Source: Cyclobacteriaceae bacterium
GTDB lineage: Bacteria > Bacteroidota > Bacteroidia > Cytophagales > Cyclobacteriaceae
Assembly (NCBI GenBank): GCA_020832375.1
Contig: JAFIEW010000005.1
Location: forward strand, 1-64,000
Reading direction: 5' to 3'
Length of the DNA stretch: 64,000 bases
Shown here: piece by piece, positions 18,525 to 26,677 of the stretch
Numbering within the stretch: the stretch's first letter is position 1
Layout: every line of letters begins with the position of its first letter
The notes under the pieces: generated by a model
The model's input: only the letters and a program-made list of their open reading frames with translations
The model's database searches: none
What the model was told of the DNA's origin: nothing
Made by a program: the position numbers and the translations under genes

Positions 18525-19970
18525 TTATTGGTTCATATACTCTTTCACGATCGTGCTCATATCGTACACCTCCCAATCAGGCTTGTGCTTTTTGATGATA
18601 CTTCGAGCAGCCGTAGAGCGATATCCACTGGCACAGTGAATTACGATTGGCTTATCGTTAGGTATTTCTTCAATGCGTTCTTTTAAGTCCGTGATAGGAA
18701 TTACCAAGGAAGCTTCAAAAATAGGATTCTCTTTAATTTCAGATTCTGATCTTACATCCACGAGGGTGTATTTTTTTGGATTTGTGTCGAATGACTTTCG
18801 ATCAAAGGCCTGTACTTGTTGGTTACCTTCACCTTCGTAAATTAATCCGCCTTTGATATGCAAGTCGTAGGCAATTTTGCTTGCTTTATAAACCACCTCA
18901 TCCAACTGCTCCTTTGAATTAGCAATAATGTAGAAAGGTTTTTCAGGTTCAATAATGCTGCCCAACCAAGTTTCAAACTTACCTCCATTCATGATGTTAA
19001 TCGCATTAGTTAAATGAGAAGCATCGAATTCATCTTTCGATCGAACGTCAATTAAGAGTATACTTTCTTCTAATGCTGATGCGCTTGGTAGCAAAGGAAT
19101 TTCATTGATACTGGCTTGTAATGCAGGAACCCCCGCTTTGTTTACTGCTACATTATAAGGGAAGTACTTTGGTATAAAGGGCTGATCTGCTAAGATGAGC
19201 TTTACGAATTCTTCTTCGCTCATTTTTTGTAAGGCGTAGTTAGTTCTTATTTCTGCACCAATCGTACTACTCGGCTGGTCGCTCAATGCCTTTCCACAAA
19301 GTGATCCTGCACCATGAGTAGGATATACCACGGTTTCTTCAGGTAGCTTCATCAGCTTTTCGCGGGAGCTATGGTACATTTGGCGAGCTAGCTTCTCTTT
19401 CTTCTCTTGAATGTTACCCGCGCTCTCACGTAAATCAGGTCGACCTACATCTCCTACAAACAAGGTGTCACCGGTAAAGACTGCTTTCACCTCACCATTT
19501 TCAACTACTAGAATGCTGATTCCATCGGGAGAATGACCGGGCGTAAACAAAGCTCTGAGTTGAATCTGATCTGATAGTGTGATTTCATCTCCCTCATCGA
19601 AAGCGATATGAGGATAGTCTGCCCCCACTTTTTCACTCACATAAATATCTGCTCCCGTAAGCTGATGGATTTCAAAGTGTCCGCTGGCGAAGTCTGCATG
19701 TGGGTGGGTCTCGATGATGCCTATAATTTGGGCATTCATCGACCTTGCATAGTCTAAGTAAGGCTGTGGATCGCGTGATGGGTCTACTAAAACCATCTGT
19801 CCAGCTACCGTGATGGCATAGCTGTAATGCGCCAAGCCTTTGTCTTCAAACTGCTTGATTACACCACCTTCCAGCTCTTTTTCTGCAATAATGCGCACTT
19901 CCTGAGCTTGGGTATTCACTAAAAAGGCAAAAATGCCGATCAATAATAGGGATAGGAATTTGATATTCAT
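18525..19970 (-). CDS. Exported metallo-beta-lactamase / double rhodanese sulfur-handling protein
   Basis: A 481-residue protein with a cleavable signal (LLIGIFAFLVNTQAQ), a persulfide-dioxygenase-like metallo-beta-lactamase domain (about 25-270) and two rhodanese domains (about 275-370 and 390-480). The metal motif is HPHADFASGH (HxHxDxxSGH), with later ligands in FTPGHSPD and FTGDTLFVGDVGRPD, as in ETHE1-type enzymes. The first rhodanese domain lacks the active Cys; the second keeps it in VIHCASGYRS. It probably oxidises persulfide or moves sulfane sulfur in the periplasm. Most ETHE1-like enzymes are cytosolic, so the signal peptide is the unusual part. The function is inferred from domains. 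Confidence 0.88.
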   Translation of the reverse strand: MNIKFLSLLLIGIFAFLVNTQAQEVRIIAEKELEGGVIKQFEDKGLAHYSYAITVAGQMVLVDPSRDPQPYLDYARSMNAQIIGIIETHPHADFASGHFEIHQLTGADIYVSEKVGADYPHIAFDEGDEITLSDQIQLRALFTPGHSPDGISILVVENGEVKAVFTGDTLFVGDVGRPDLRESAGNIQEKKEKLARQMYHSSREKLMKLPEETVVYPTHGAGSLCGKALSDQPSSTIGAEIRTNYALQKMSEEEFVKLILADQPFIPKYFPYNVAVNKAGVPALQASINEIPLLPSASALEESILLIDVRSKDEFDASHLTNAINIMNGGKFETWLGSIIEPEKPFYIIANSKEQLDEVVYKASKIAYDLHIKGGLIYEGEGNQQVQAFDRKSFDTNPKKYTLVDVRSESEIKENPIFEASLVIPITDLKERIEEIPNDKPIVIHCASGYRSTAARSIIKKHKPDWEVYDMSTIVKEYMNQ

Positions 19971-20290
19971 AGTTGTCTGTATTTTCTATAATCTGATTAT
20001 AAACGCTCCGAGCATTTATTTCGATATAAAGGTAAGTGTTTTTACTTAGCCTTATTGTGATTAAAATTACATGTGGCAACAAGCTGCTCTGAATATCAAT
20101 AATTGTATGAAAGCTTGAAAAAATTTTATTAAGATAAATGGCTATTAATTGCACTCAATGGAATTGATTTCGAATGCTATTTGGTTTGAAACCTGTATTT
20201 TGTCTTATTGCCAACAGCTAATTAACTGCACCTCCATCATTTTTTTGTAGTAAAGTGTTCGAGGGCTTGACTAAATTGAAAACGACTAAA
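19971..20290. other. Non-coding gap
   Basis: 320 AT-rich bases upstream of the MBL-rhodanese gene and downstream of the broken vapC. I see no hidden gene. The read-through frame of vapC continues to about 20219 without recognisable similarity. Confidence 0.5.
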
Positions 20291-20673
20291 TTTATCAACT
20301 CAAAAATCAGATAAGCCAACATTAGTTTAAAGTGCTTATCGAAACTGAAAAGAGAAATTCTTTCCTAAATTACCTGTTGTAGGATGATCAAATCAAGAAT
20401 ACCTACCTTATTGACCCCTTGTTGCAGATTTAAGGGTTGATATTGTTGGATGATTTGCCAATCAATTGAGAGTAGGATATTCTCTATTTCAAGAAGATTT
20501 TCCAAAATATCATATCTTCGACTGTCTTGCAAAATAGGTGATAGTCTTGTTAATATTAGCTCACTGGTGCAAACCAAATCTTCCATGATTACCCCATTAA
20601 GTAAGGGGATATTTCCCGTCTTGAAGTAATCTCTCCAAACCGAACTATCTACCAGCACCTTATATCCAGACAC
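20291..20673 (-). pseudogene. vapC: VapC-type PIN-domain toxin, broken by an in-frame stop
   Basis: Remnant of a ribonuclease toxin of the PIN/VapC family. The N-terminal KVLVDSSVWRDYF with the first catalytic Asp and GVNKVGILDLIILQQVI match the family. A TAG at 20365-20367 then interrupts the frame, and the same frame continues with the expected C-terminus FSFDKHFKLM (to about 20320). The conserved acidic residue of the ELILTEL-type motif is Arg here (ELILTRL). No ATG start survives: GTG at 20673 or 20658 is the nearest, and a TTG at 20703 lies inside the inserted element. The toxin is therefore very likely inactive. It lies just downstream of a repeat element that separates it from vapB. 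Confidence 0.85.
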
Positions 20674-20681
20674 GCTATCTA

Positions 20682-20920
20682 GGGCTTGCTTAAAAAGTCC
20701 CAAGTACAGCAGATTCGAGGCGGCAAAGCGAAGATGTATATACCTCGAGCTGAAGTCAACGAAGAAGATGCTATGCTTGGGGCTAAGCTACAAAATGTCG
20801 AACTCAGACATTTTGGTGCAAGTATTTTCACTATTTTTGTTTAAAAACCATGCACTCAGATAAATAAAGTTTAGACTTTATGATTTATTATCAACAATTT
20901 AGCTGCTTTTAAGCAGACCC
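20682..20920 (-). mobile_element. MITE-like element, copy C (internally deleted, inverted)
   Basis: A 239-bp copy of the family also seen at 26081-26390 and 43236-43542, in the opposite orientation and lacking about 70 internal bases. The termini GGGCTTGCTTAAAA and (inverted) GGGTCTGCTTAAAA are inverted repeats. It is flanked by a perfect 6-bp direct repeat TATCTA (20676-20681 and 20921-20926), the expected target duplication. It encodes no protein and lies exactly between the remnants of vapB and vapC. Confidence 0.8.
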
Positions 20921-21111
20921 TATCTATCTCTTAGGGTGTCTAGGTCGATATTTAAATCAATGGTTCCTTTAAAAGCGATTAATCGCTTCCTTTTAATCCG
21001 TGCTATATGTTCCTCTTAAACTTCCTTTATTAGTTGACTTTTTGTTTTCGCACCAGTAAGCTCCATCGCCTCCTTAATTAACTTTTCCGATATTTATAAT
21101 GTAGTCCTCAT
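20920..21111 (-). pseudogene. vapB: VapB-type antitoxin with two in-frame stops
   Basis: A 64-codon remnant of a VapB antitoxin of the MRTTL..IDLDTLRDR type. After MRTTL the frame hits TAA at codon 6 (21094-21096), continues through the DNA-binding region KEAMELTGAKTKSQLIKEV, hits a second TAA at codon 32 (21016-21018), and ends with KRKRLIAFKGTIDLNIDLD and LRDR. The reading frame is otherwise unbroken, so only point mutations have inactivated it. Its final stop codon uses the first base of the inserted element. Together with the adjacent vapC it formed a toxin-antitoxin operon. Confidence 0.85.
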
Positions 21112-21377
21112 GGTTTTTTATGTACAGCAGCATCAATTTTTATACTAATTAAGACGGATTTTTTTAAAAAACTGGTTTTCAATCTTTCATAAAAACTTAA
21201 ATCATGTATTACTTCTTATTTTTATTAGCTGATGATTTCCTTTAAACTGCTTCGTTGAATATTGTTATATCTAAAGCTTTTTTGGTGATCTTGTAGATCT
21301 ATCAATTAGATAGTTTTCGTTTTTTTAGACAGCCGCTTTTTAGATACTATCTCGCTTAGTATATTAAGTTCAAGAGC

Positions 21378-24300
21378 TTACTCCACTATCAATTTTTCTA
21401 CACCCTGAACTTCGCCGTTCTGATACCTGAGCAAGTAAATTCCTTTTCTCAAGTTGAGTTGAAGTTCCGACCGACCGTTTTCGATTCGCTGATTGGGTAG
21501 ACCCACTACTCTGCCTTGCATATCATAAATTTCAAAGCTTATTTCAGTTGAGCTATCACTATCAATTGATAAGGTAAAGTTACCATTGTTTGGATTGGGA
21601 TAAATACGGATTTTATCATTCCGACCGGCCGCAGACAGCACCTCATTTTCTTCATTTTCTTCCTCTTCTTCTTCCTCTTCTTCTTCCTCCTCCTCTTGCT
21701 CTTCCTCCTCATCGGTGAAGCTGATGATGATTTCTAGCGATTCGCTGCCTTCCCAATCGGCAATGACCCGCACCTTGCCATCAGCTATTGAATATTGCAA
21801 GGGTGCCTCCGCCTGACTACTTTGTCTCGATGCAGCTATACCGTTTACTTTTACTTCTTTGATGAATTCTTTGTCGTGAAAAATTTCCCACTGCGTCAGT
21901 CGATTTTCTGGCATAGTCGGATACCCACTTTTTATATTTCGTTGAGCTGTGAGTTGGTATCCAAAGCTTTCTTCTTGGGATGAGAATGTCCAATTCTCAT
22001 ATTTGTTTTCACTCAGCGCTTTGGGGTTGACACCATCATCCCAATAAAATTCCATTGGGTTTGCGAGGGATGCTCCACCATAGTAGGCAATCGCTAAAGT
22101 ATCGGTAGTGAAGCTCGAGTTGAGCGCTGCATGATCGCTGATCATCGGTAGGAAAGTGCCCGCTTTTACCATGACGGGTAGTTGATCAAGCGGCGCATCT
22201 ACTGTGATCAGTTGCGGACCTTGAAAGCTTTCTTTGTCATGGAAATTGAGCCATTTGCCTTCAGGAAGCCTTATTTGCTGCGATCGCTGACCTTCAGTTA
22301 CGATGGGGGCTATGATGAAGTGATCTCCCCAGAAGTATTGCTGATTATCCGTTTCCTCATCCCAACCCGCATGCGCAGCAAACGCAAAAGGACGGGCGAG
22401 AGGTGTACCATAAAGTGTGTTTTCTAGTGCCAATTTGTAGGTGTAGGGCATCATTTGGTGACGCATCATACTGTATTCTCTTAAAATTTCTTGGGTACTC
22501 GCCGAGTAGAAGATCGGTTCTGTGGGGATGTCGACACCATGTGGCCGCATGATAGGGGAGAAAGTACCCATTTGCATCCAGCGGGTGTAGAGTTCTTCAT
22601 TTTGATGTCCGCCCACAAAGCCACCAAGGTCAGCATGCATATAGGCAGATCCACTCATGCTCATGCCAAGCATGATGGCTACCTGTGAGGACAGCCCCTC
22701 GAAGGAGCGCTGCACGTCGCCCGACCACGGGAAGGTGCTAAATCGCTGCATCCCTGCAAAACCACTGCGACTCAAATTGAAAAGTCGGCGCTCGGGAAAC
22801 TCCTCTTGGTGTTTTTCATAGAGCATCTTCGACCACCTGTTTGCGAAAATATTATGTGCTCCGCGCGCGCCAAGATCCCCATGACGCATCGCATCAGGAT
22901 GGGTTTCCGGCTCGCCAAGGTCGGACCACCAGCCTGAGACGCCTTCCAAATTGCGCTCCCTGTAGAAGGGCCACATCCATTCGAGAGCATCCGGATTCAT
23001 CATGTCCATAAGCGCTGCGGGTCCGGTCCAGAAATCGCCGATGATGAAAGTTTCTCCTTCAGAATCAGTGGCCAAGAATCCTTGATCGGCCAAGGCGTTG
23101 AAATGTGTAGACTGAGTGGTAAAATAGGGCTCTGTAATGAGTACGGTTGCTAAATTGTCATTAGAAAAGTCACTCAACATCTGCTCAGGATTTGGGAATC
23201 TAGTCGCATCCCAATCTAAATTACCCATAGTGCCTTCATCGCCAAACCAATATAAATCTAGAATCAGACCGCTCATTGGGAAGCCATTATTTGTCATACT
23301 CGATACAATTTCCCTGGTTTCGGTTTCATTTTCATAGCCGTATCTGGATTGGATGTAGCCGAGTGCCCAACGTGGAGGCAGGTCTTGCTTGCCTGTAAGC
23401 TCAGTGTAGGTGTTGAGGATTTCCTTAGGGTGGTCATCCGCCCAAAAGTAAAGCCTGAGGGGTCCGCCTTCCGCTTCGTAAGTCAGGCGATCGGCTTGCG
23501 CAATGCCAATATCCATGGTGGCAGGAATGAAATTGTCATAATAAATGGCATAGTTTTCAGAACTTACAAAATAAGGCATGGTAATATTGAGTGAGTGTAC
23601 ATTGGCCGCATATCCATATTGCGGACGATTGTAGATATTGAGCCGATGCCCTCTTCTATTATGGCTTATAGCATGAAAGCCGAGGCCATAAATTTCTTCA
23701 TTTGTGCTTAAGCTGGTACTAGCACCGAGCGTAGGATTACCCGTCGGTATTAGGTTCGAAAGAGTGGTTTTTATTTGATTTTTATGAAGTAGATCCAGTT
23801 GGTTGTTTGTTTTATTATAGCTTACTGCGAGTTCATTGTATTGATATATCAATAAGTTCTCTTCTTCCGTGAAAGTGCCGAGACCAGCATCAGCACTAAT
23901 GACAACCTCCGAAGGTACATTATCTATGTGATCGGAACGATGAAGTGCTATCTTGATAGGACCTGCATCATTGGCCATGATTTGAAGGAGGTGACCTTCC
24001 GTGTCAAAAATTGAGAGAATGCCTCCCTCGAAAAGGTGGCTATCATATTCGCCTAGCTCATTGCGATTGATAGCATAAAAGATATCTCCACCGTCTGTAT
24101 TTCTGCCGACTGTTTGGCAGCCATCATTTCCTACAAAAAGCAATGCAAGTTGTAAGACTTCCTCCGATTCAGACACAGCATAAAACTCTCTAATGTTGAA
24201 ACTGATGCTAAAAAGGTTATCACCTTCCGGCTGCATTCGCAATCTCTCTGGATTTTCACACCAAGCTGACTGTACATATTGCCAATCTGATAAATTCGCA

Positions 24301-24500
24301 CTTTGGTCAGTGATCAAACCAGTGTAAAGAAAAATCTCTCCATCGAAATCTGCTAGCGCTGCGTTACCTTGAGTGGCATCGAAAAATAGCGTAATGTCAT
24401 CATCTGTCGATGGGTTCTCAGGTGAAATACGCACAAGAGATTGCGCTTGCACTCCTAAAGCAAGAAAACTAAAGGAAACAAGAAGTAGCCAATTTTTCAT
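21378..24500 (-). CDS. Secreted GH31 alpha-glucosidase/transglucosidase with type IX sorting tail
   Basis: A 1,040-residue secreted glycoside hydrolase family 31 enzyme. In order: signal peptide (MKNWLLLVSFSFLALGVQAQ); a beta-sandwich N-terminal domain (about 21-150); the GH31 N-domain and catalytic barrel, with the nucleophile Asp in GWWSDLGEPE (about 527) and acid/base Asp in PWSGDVQ (about 595); beta domains; an acidic Glu-rich linker (about 928-949); and a C-terminal type IX secretion signal beginning IRIYPNPNNGNFTL (about 965). The WSDLGEPE form recalls oligosaccharide 4-alpha-glucosyltransferases, so transglycosylation is possible. The ATG at 24500 is preferred over one 21 codons upstream because it starts the signal peptide. 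No sus-like partners are nearby. Confidence 0.92.
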   Translation of the reverse strand: MKNWLLLVSFSFLALGVQAQSLVRISPENPSTDDDITLFFDATQGNAALADFDGEIFLYTGLITDQSANLSDWQYVQSAWCENPERLRMQPEGDNLFSISFNIREFYAVSESEEVLQLALLFVGNDGCQTVGRNTDGGDIFYAINRNELGEYDSHLFEGGILSIFDTEGHLLQIMANDAGPIKIALHRSDHIDNVPSEVVISADAGLGTFTEEENLLIYQYNELAVSYNKTNNQLDLLHKNQIKTTLSNLIPTGNPTLGASTSLSTNEEIYGLGFHAISHNRRGHRLNIYNRPQYGYAANVHSLNITMPYFVSSENYAIYYDNFIPATMDIGIAQADRLTYEAEGGPLRLYFWADDHPKEILNTYTELTGKQDLPPRWALGYIQSRYGYENETETREIVSSMTNNGFPMSGLILDLYWFGDEGTMGNLDWDATRFPNPEQMLSDFSNDNLATVLITEPYFTTQSTHFNALADQGFLATDSEGETFIIGDFWTGPAALMDMMNPDALEWMWPFYRERNLEGVSGWWSDLGEPETHPDAMRHGDLGARGAHNIFANRWSKMLYEKHQEEFPERRLFNLSRSGFAGMQRFSTFPWSGDVQRSFEGLSSQVAIMLGMSMSGSAYMHADLGGFVGGHQNEELYTRWMQMGTFSPIMRPHGVDIPTEPIFYSASTQEILREYSMMRHQMMPYTYKLALENTLYGTPLARPFAFAAHAGWDEETDNQQYFWGDHFIIAPIVTEGQRSQQIRLPEGKWLNFHDKESFQGPQLITVDAPLDQLPVMVKAGTFLPMISDHAALNSSFTTDTLAIAYYGGASLANPMEFYWDDGVNPKALSENKYENWTFSSQEESFGYQLTAQRNIKSGYPTMPENRLTQWEIFHDKEFIKEVKVNGIAASRQSSQAEAPLQYSIADGKVRVIADWEGSESLEIIISFTDEEEEQEEEEEEEEEEEEENEENEVLSAAGRNDKIRIYPNPNNGNFTLSIDSDSSTEISFEIYDMQGRVVGLPNQRIENGRSELQLNLRKGIYLLRYQNGEVQGVEKLIVE

Positions 24501-24990
24501 ATAAAAGTGTTTGTTTGTTTGGAATAAAACCAGATTTTGTGGTTTTATTATTGATAGTTTCATTCATCAAATTACAAGCTATTTCACATTTTCTTCCTTA
24601 TAATCTTAAGGTTTTAGATCGGTATCGATTGTTATTTCGACTAAAATGAGTGATAGGAATTGTTGACTTGTTTAGTTTTAGATATTATTTTCATATAAAG
24701 CTTGAATATGTGGCTTGAATGTTTTTTATTTGTTAAATATCTGATAAGCAATGTAATAGTGTAAATCAATTCAAGTGTTTGTTTATTTAATAATAAGTGC
24801 TTAGTTCCTGAAAGTGTGGTGATTAGTAGAGATTAAATATCTTGTCTTAGCTTCAGATCTCATTGAATAGTTTACAAAGGGCTCAGTTGTATATTAATGT
24901 ATTTGTGCGAGTTGGCATAGTATCGGATGGTAGAATTTTGTATTTTGCTGTTTAGCACTATATTTGCTCATATTTTTGTTTTAAATAAAA
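24501..24990. other. Divergent intergenic region
   Basis: 490 AT-rich bases between the GH31 gene and the plus-strand barrel-like gene. It must hold promoters for both. Several TATTTTG and TATTTG strings occur (about 24901 and 24942) but no pair fits the consensus spacing. No gene or repeat is seen. Confidence 0.5.
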
Positions 24991-26010
24991 ATGCCTGTGA
25001 AACATATTTTTACTTTCATCTTCTTGGTGATTATTGGGTATCAATCTTTGCTTGCTCAAGGCTCACGCCGAGATAACAATACCGTAACCTACGAACAGTT
25101 GTATGATGATCCATATCAGCTAAACAAATTGTTCATCCATGTACAGCCGATGTATGGTGAATTATTTGTTGCCAATGTCAATGCAGGTTTTGGATTAGAG
25201 CTGGAATATTATCACAAAGATAAATTTCATGCTTGGGCAGCTGGAAGAACAACCTACGCTCGGTCAACCGACTTTGAGAGAAGCAACCACGCGCGTAATG
25301 GTACCTCTGTAAATACACCCTTTAACTTTTTCTATCTAGAAGCAGGAGGTGCTTATCATTTTAATGATTCTGAAACAGACGGAGAGTCTAAGATTGTTTT
25401 GTACTCTGCACGTTTCAACAAAGGCAATCGATGGGCTTCAAGTGTTCCGGACAAAATAAAAGTACCAAGTAAAGTTCGCACGATAATGGCAGCTCGTCTT
25501 TCAAGTTTCTTTTATTCTACCACTACGGATTTAGCTAGGGTTGCTGATAGAAGAGATTTTGTTTTAGTAAATCAAAATGGTGGCGAAATGCCTGAAAATG
25601 AGCGTCCTTTTCTTAACTACAACGCTTTCGGTTTTCATTTAGGAGCCTCTATGGGGTGGTTTAGAAATGTTGCTATTAAGCCTGATAGAAACTATCCTGT
25701 TCTCCTCAATGATAATATTTTCACTGTGTATGCAGACATAAGCATAGCGCCTTTTATGGAGGTACAAGATATCCGTGTTGATACCGCTTCAGGTTTAATT
25801 TATGATGTTGGTGATGTGCCAATGAATGTTTTTGGTGGTAGAGCGGGTATTCAAGGGAAATTTAATCGTGCATTGGGGTGGGGCTACAACATAGAAACAG
25901 GTTATAGGCCTGGTGTAGCATCAAGAGGTTTCTTTGCCACTCTTAGAGTGTCAATCCCTATTTTCAGCACTGATCTTGATTATACGAAAGAAGCTTTTGG
26001 AAATCGATAG
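24991..26010 (+). CDS. Probable outer-membrane beta-barrel protein, function unknown
   Basis: A 339-residue protein with a signal peptide (HIFTFIFLVIIGYQSLLAQ). The mature part alternates aromatic and polar residues in beta-strand fashion (NVNAGFGLELEYYHKDKFHAW, LNYNAFGFHLGASMGWF, GWGYNIETGYRPG) and ends in a strand-like LRVSIPIF near the C-terminus. That pattern fits an outer-membrane barrel. I do not recognise a named family. It is monocistronic and ends at a hairpin terminator. Confidence 0.7.
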   Translation: MPVKHIFTFIFLVIIGYQSLLAQGSRRDNNTVTYEQLYDDPYQLNKLFIHVQPMYGELFVANVNAGFGLELEYYHKDKFHAWAAGRTTYARSTDFERSNHARNGTSVNTPFNFFYLEAGGAYHFNDSETDGESKIVLYSARFNKGNRWASSVPDKIKVPSKVRTIMAARLSSFFYSTTTDLARVADRRDFVLVNQNGGEMPENERPFLNYNAFGFHLGASMGWFRNVAIKPDRNYPVLLNDNIFTVYADISIAPFMEVQDIRVDTASGLIYDVGDVPMNVFGGRAGIQGKFNRALGWGYNIETGYRPGVASRGFFATLRVSIPIFSTDLDYTKEAFGNR

Positions 26011-26043
26011 ATCAGTCAATTCTGGCATCTATAAAAAAAATCT

Positions 26044-26079
26044 AGGGATGAGGGCTTGGCTTCATCCCTTTTCTATTTT
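26044..26079 (+). terminator. Terminator of the barrel-like gene
   Basis: AGGGATGA pairs with TCATCCCT over a 10-nt loop, followed by a T-rich tract. The T-rich tract runs into the left target duplication of the next element. Confidence 0.75.
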
Positions 26080-26080
26080 A

Positions 26081-26390
26081 GGGCATGCTTAAAAACAGTT
26101 GAATTGTTGATAAATAAATCATAAAGTCTATACTTTATTTATTTAAGTGCACGGTTTTTAATCAAAAATAGTGAAAATGCTTGCCCGAAAATGTCTTAGA
26201 GCGACATTTTGTAGCTTACTCCCAAGCATTATCGTAATTTGTGATTCGTAAATCGTAAGTGGCATTTATTTGAAAAAGATTAAAAGTTTAAAATAAGCTT
26301 CTTGAAATAGATCACTTTTCCCATCAAATAAGATAAGCGAAGCTTGTGCCGCTTCGAATCTTTAGTATTTGGGTCTTTTTAAGCAAGCCC
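26081..26390 (+). mobile_element. MITE-like element, copy A
   Basis: 310 bp with terminal inverted repeats GGGCATGCTTAAAAA / GGGCTTGCTTAAAAA (one mismatch) and a perfect 7-bp target duplication TATTTTA (26074-26080 and 26391-26397). It has no ORF. Internal hairpins TAAAGT-CTAT-ACTTTA and AAAATGTC-N7-GACATTTT are shared with copy B. It accounts for most of the 457-base gap between the barrel-like gene and xseB. Confidence 0.85.
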
Positions 26391-26467
26391 TATTTTAGGT
26401 CTCTTCAAGAGATAAATAGTTTTTGAACGCTGCTATTTTTATTTTTAAGTGTTACAATTTTTGTGAA

Positions 26468-26677
26468 TTACTCTAGCTCACTATCTAAGTTTTGTTCATC
26501 AAGTAGCTCATCTAGCGTCTTTTCTGTTTTTCTAAGCTCTTTTTTACATTCTCTCACAAGGCTTAATGCTTTTTTTACTTCAGACGAAAGTTCATCAATA
26601 GCAATTTCTCCTTGCTCTAGCTTACTAAGGATTTCTTGAAGTTCGTGTAGATTTTCGGTGTATTTTCTTTTAGCCAT
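26468..26677 (-). CDS. xseB: Exodeoxyribonuclease VII small subunit
   Basis: A 69-residue helical protein with the XseB pattern YTENLHELQEILSKLEQGEIAIDELSSEVKKALSLVRECKKELR. It binds the large subunit XseA to form exonuclease VII, which degrades single-stranded DNA from both ends. Its ATG overlaps the end of xseA by 8 bases, indicating translational coupling. Confidence 0.93.
   Translation of the reverse strand: MAKRKYTENLHELQEILSKLEQGEIAIDELSSEVKKALSLVRECKKELRKTEKTLDELLDEQNLDSELE

Noticed and set aside
20365-20703. Intact 112-residue PIN-domain gene
   Set aside because: Its first codons come from the inserted element, its stop is premature, and the missing C-terminus follows in the same frame, so it is a pseudogene.
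26079-26392. Assigning the MITE-like family to an IS family from its TA ends
   Set aside because: The flanking duplications are 6-7 bp rather than TA alone, and no transposase is present, so family assignment would be a guess.
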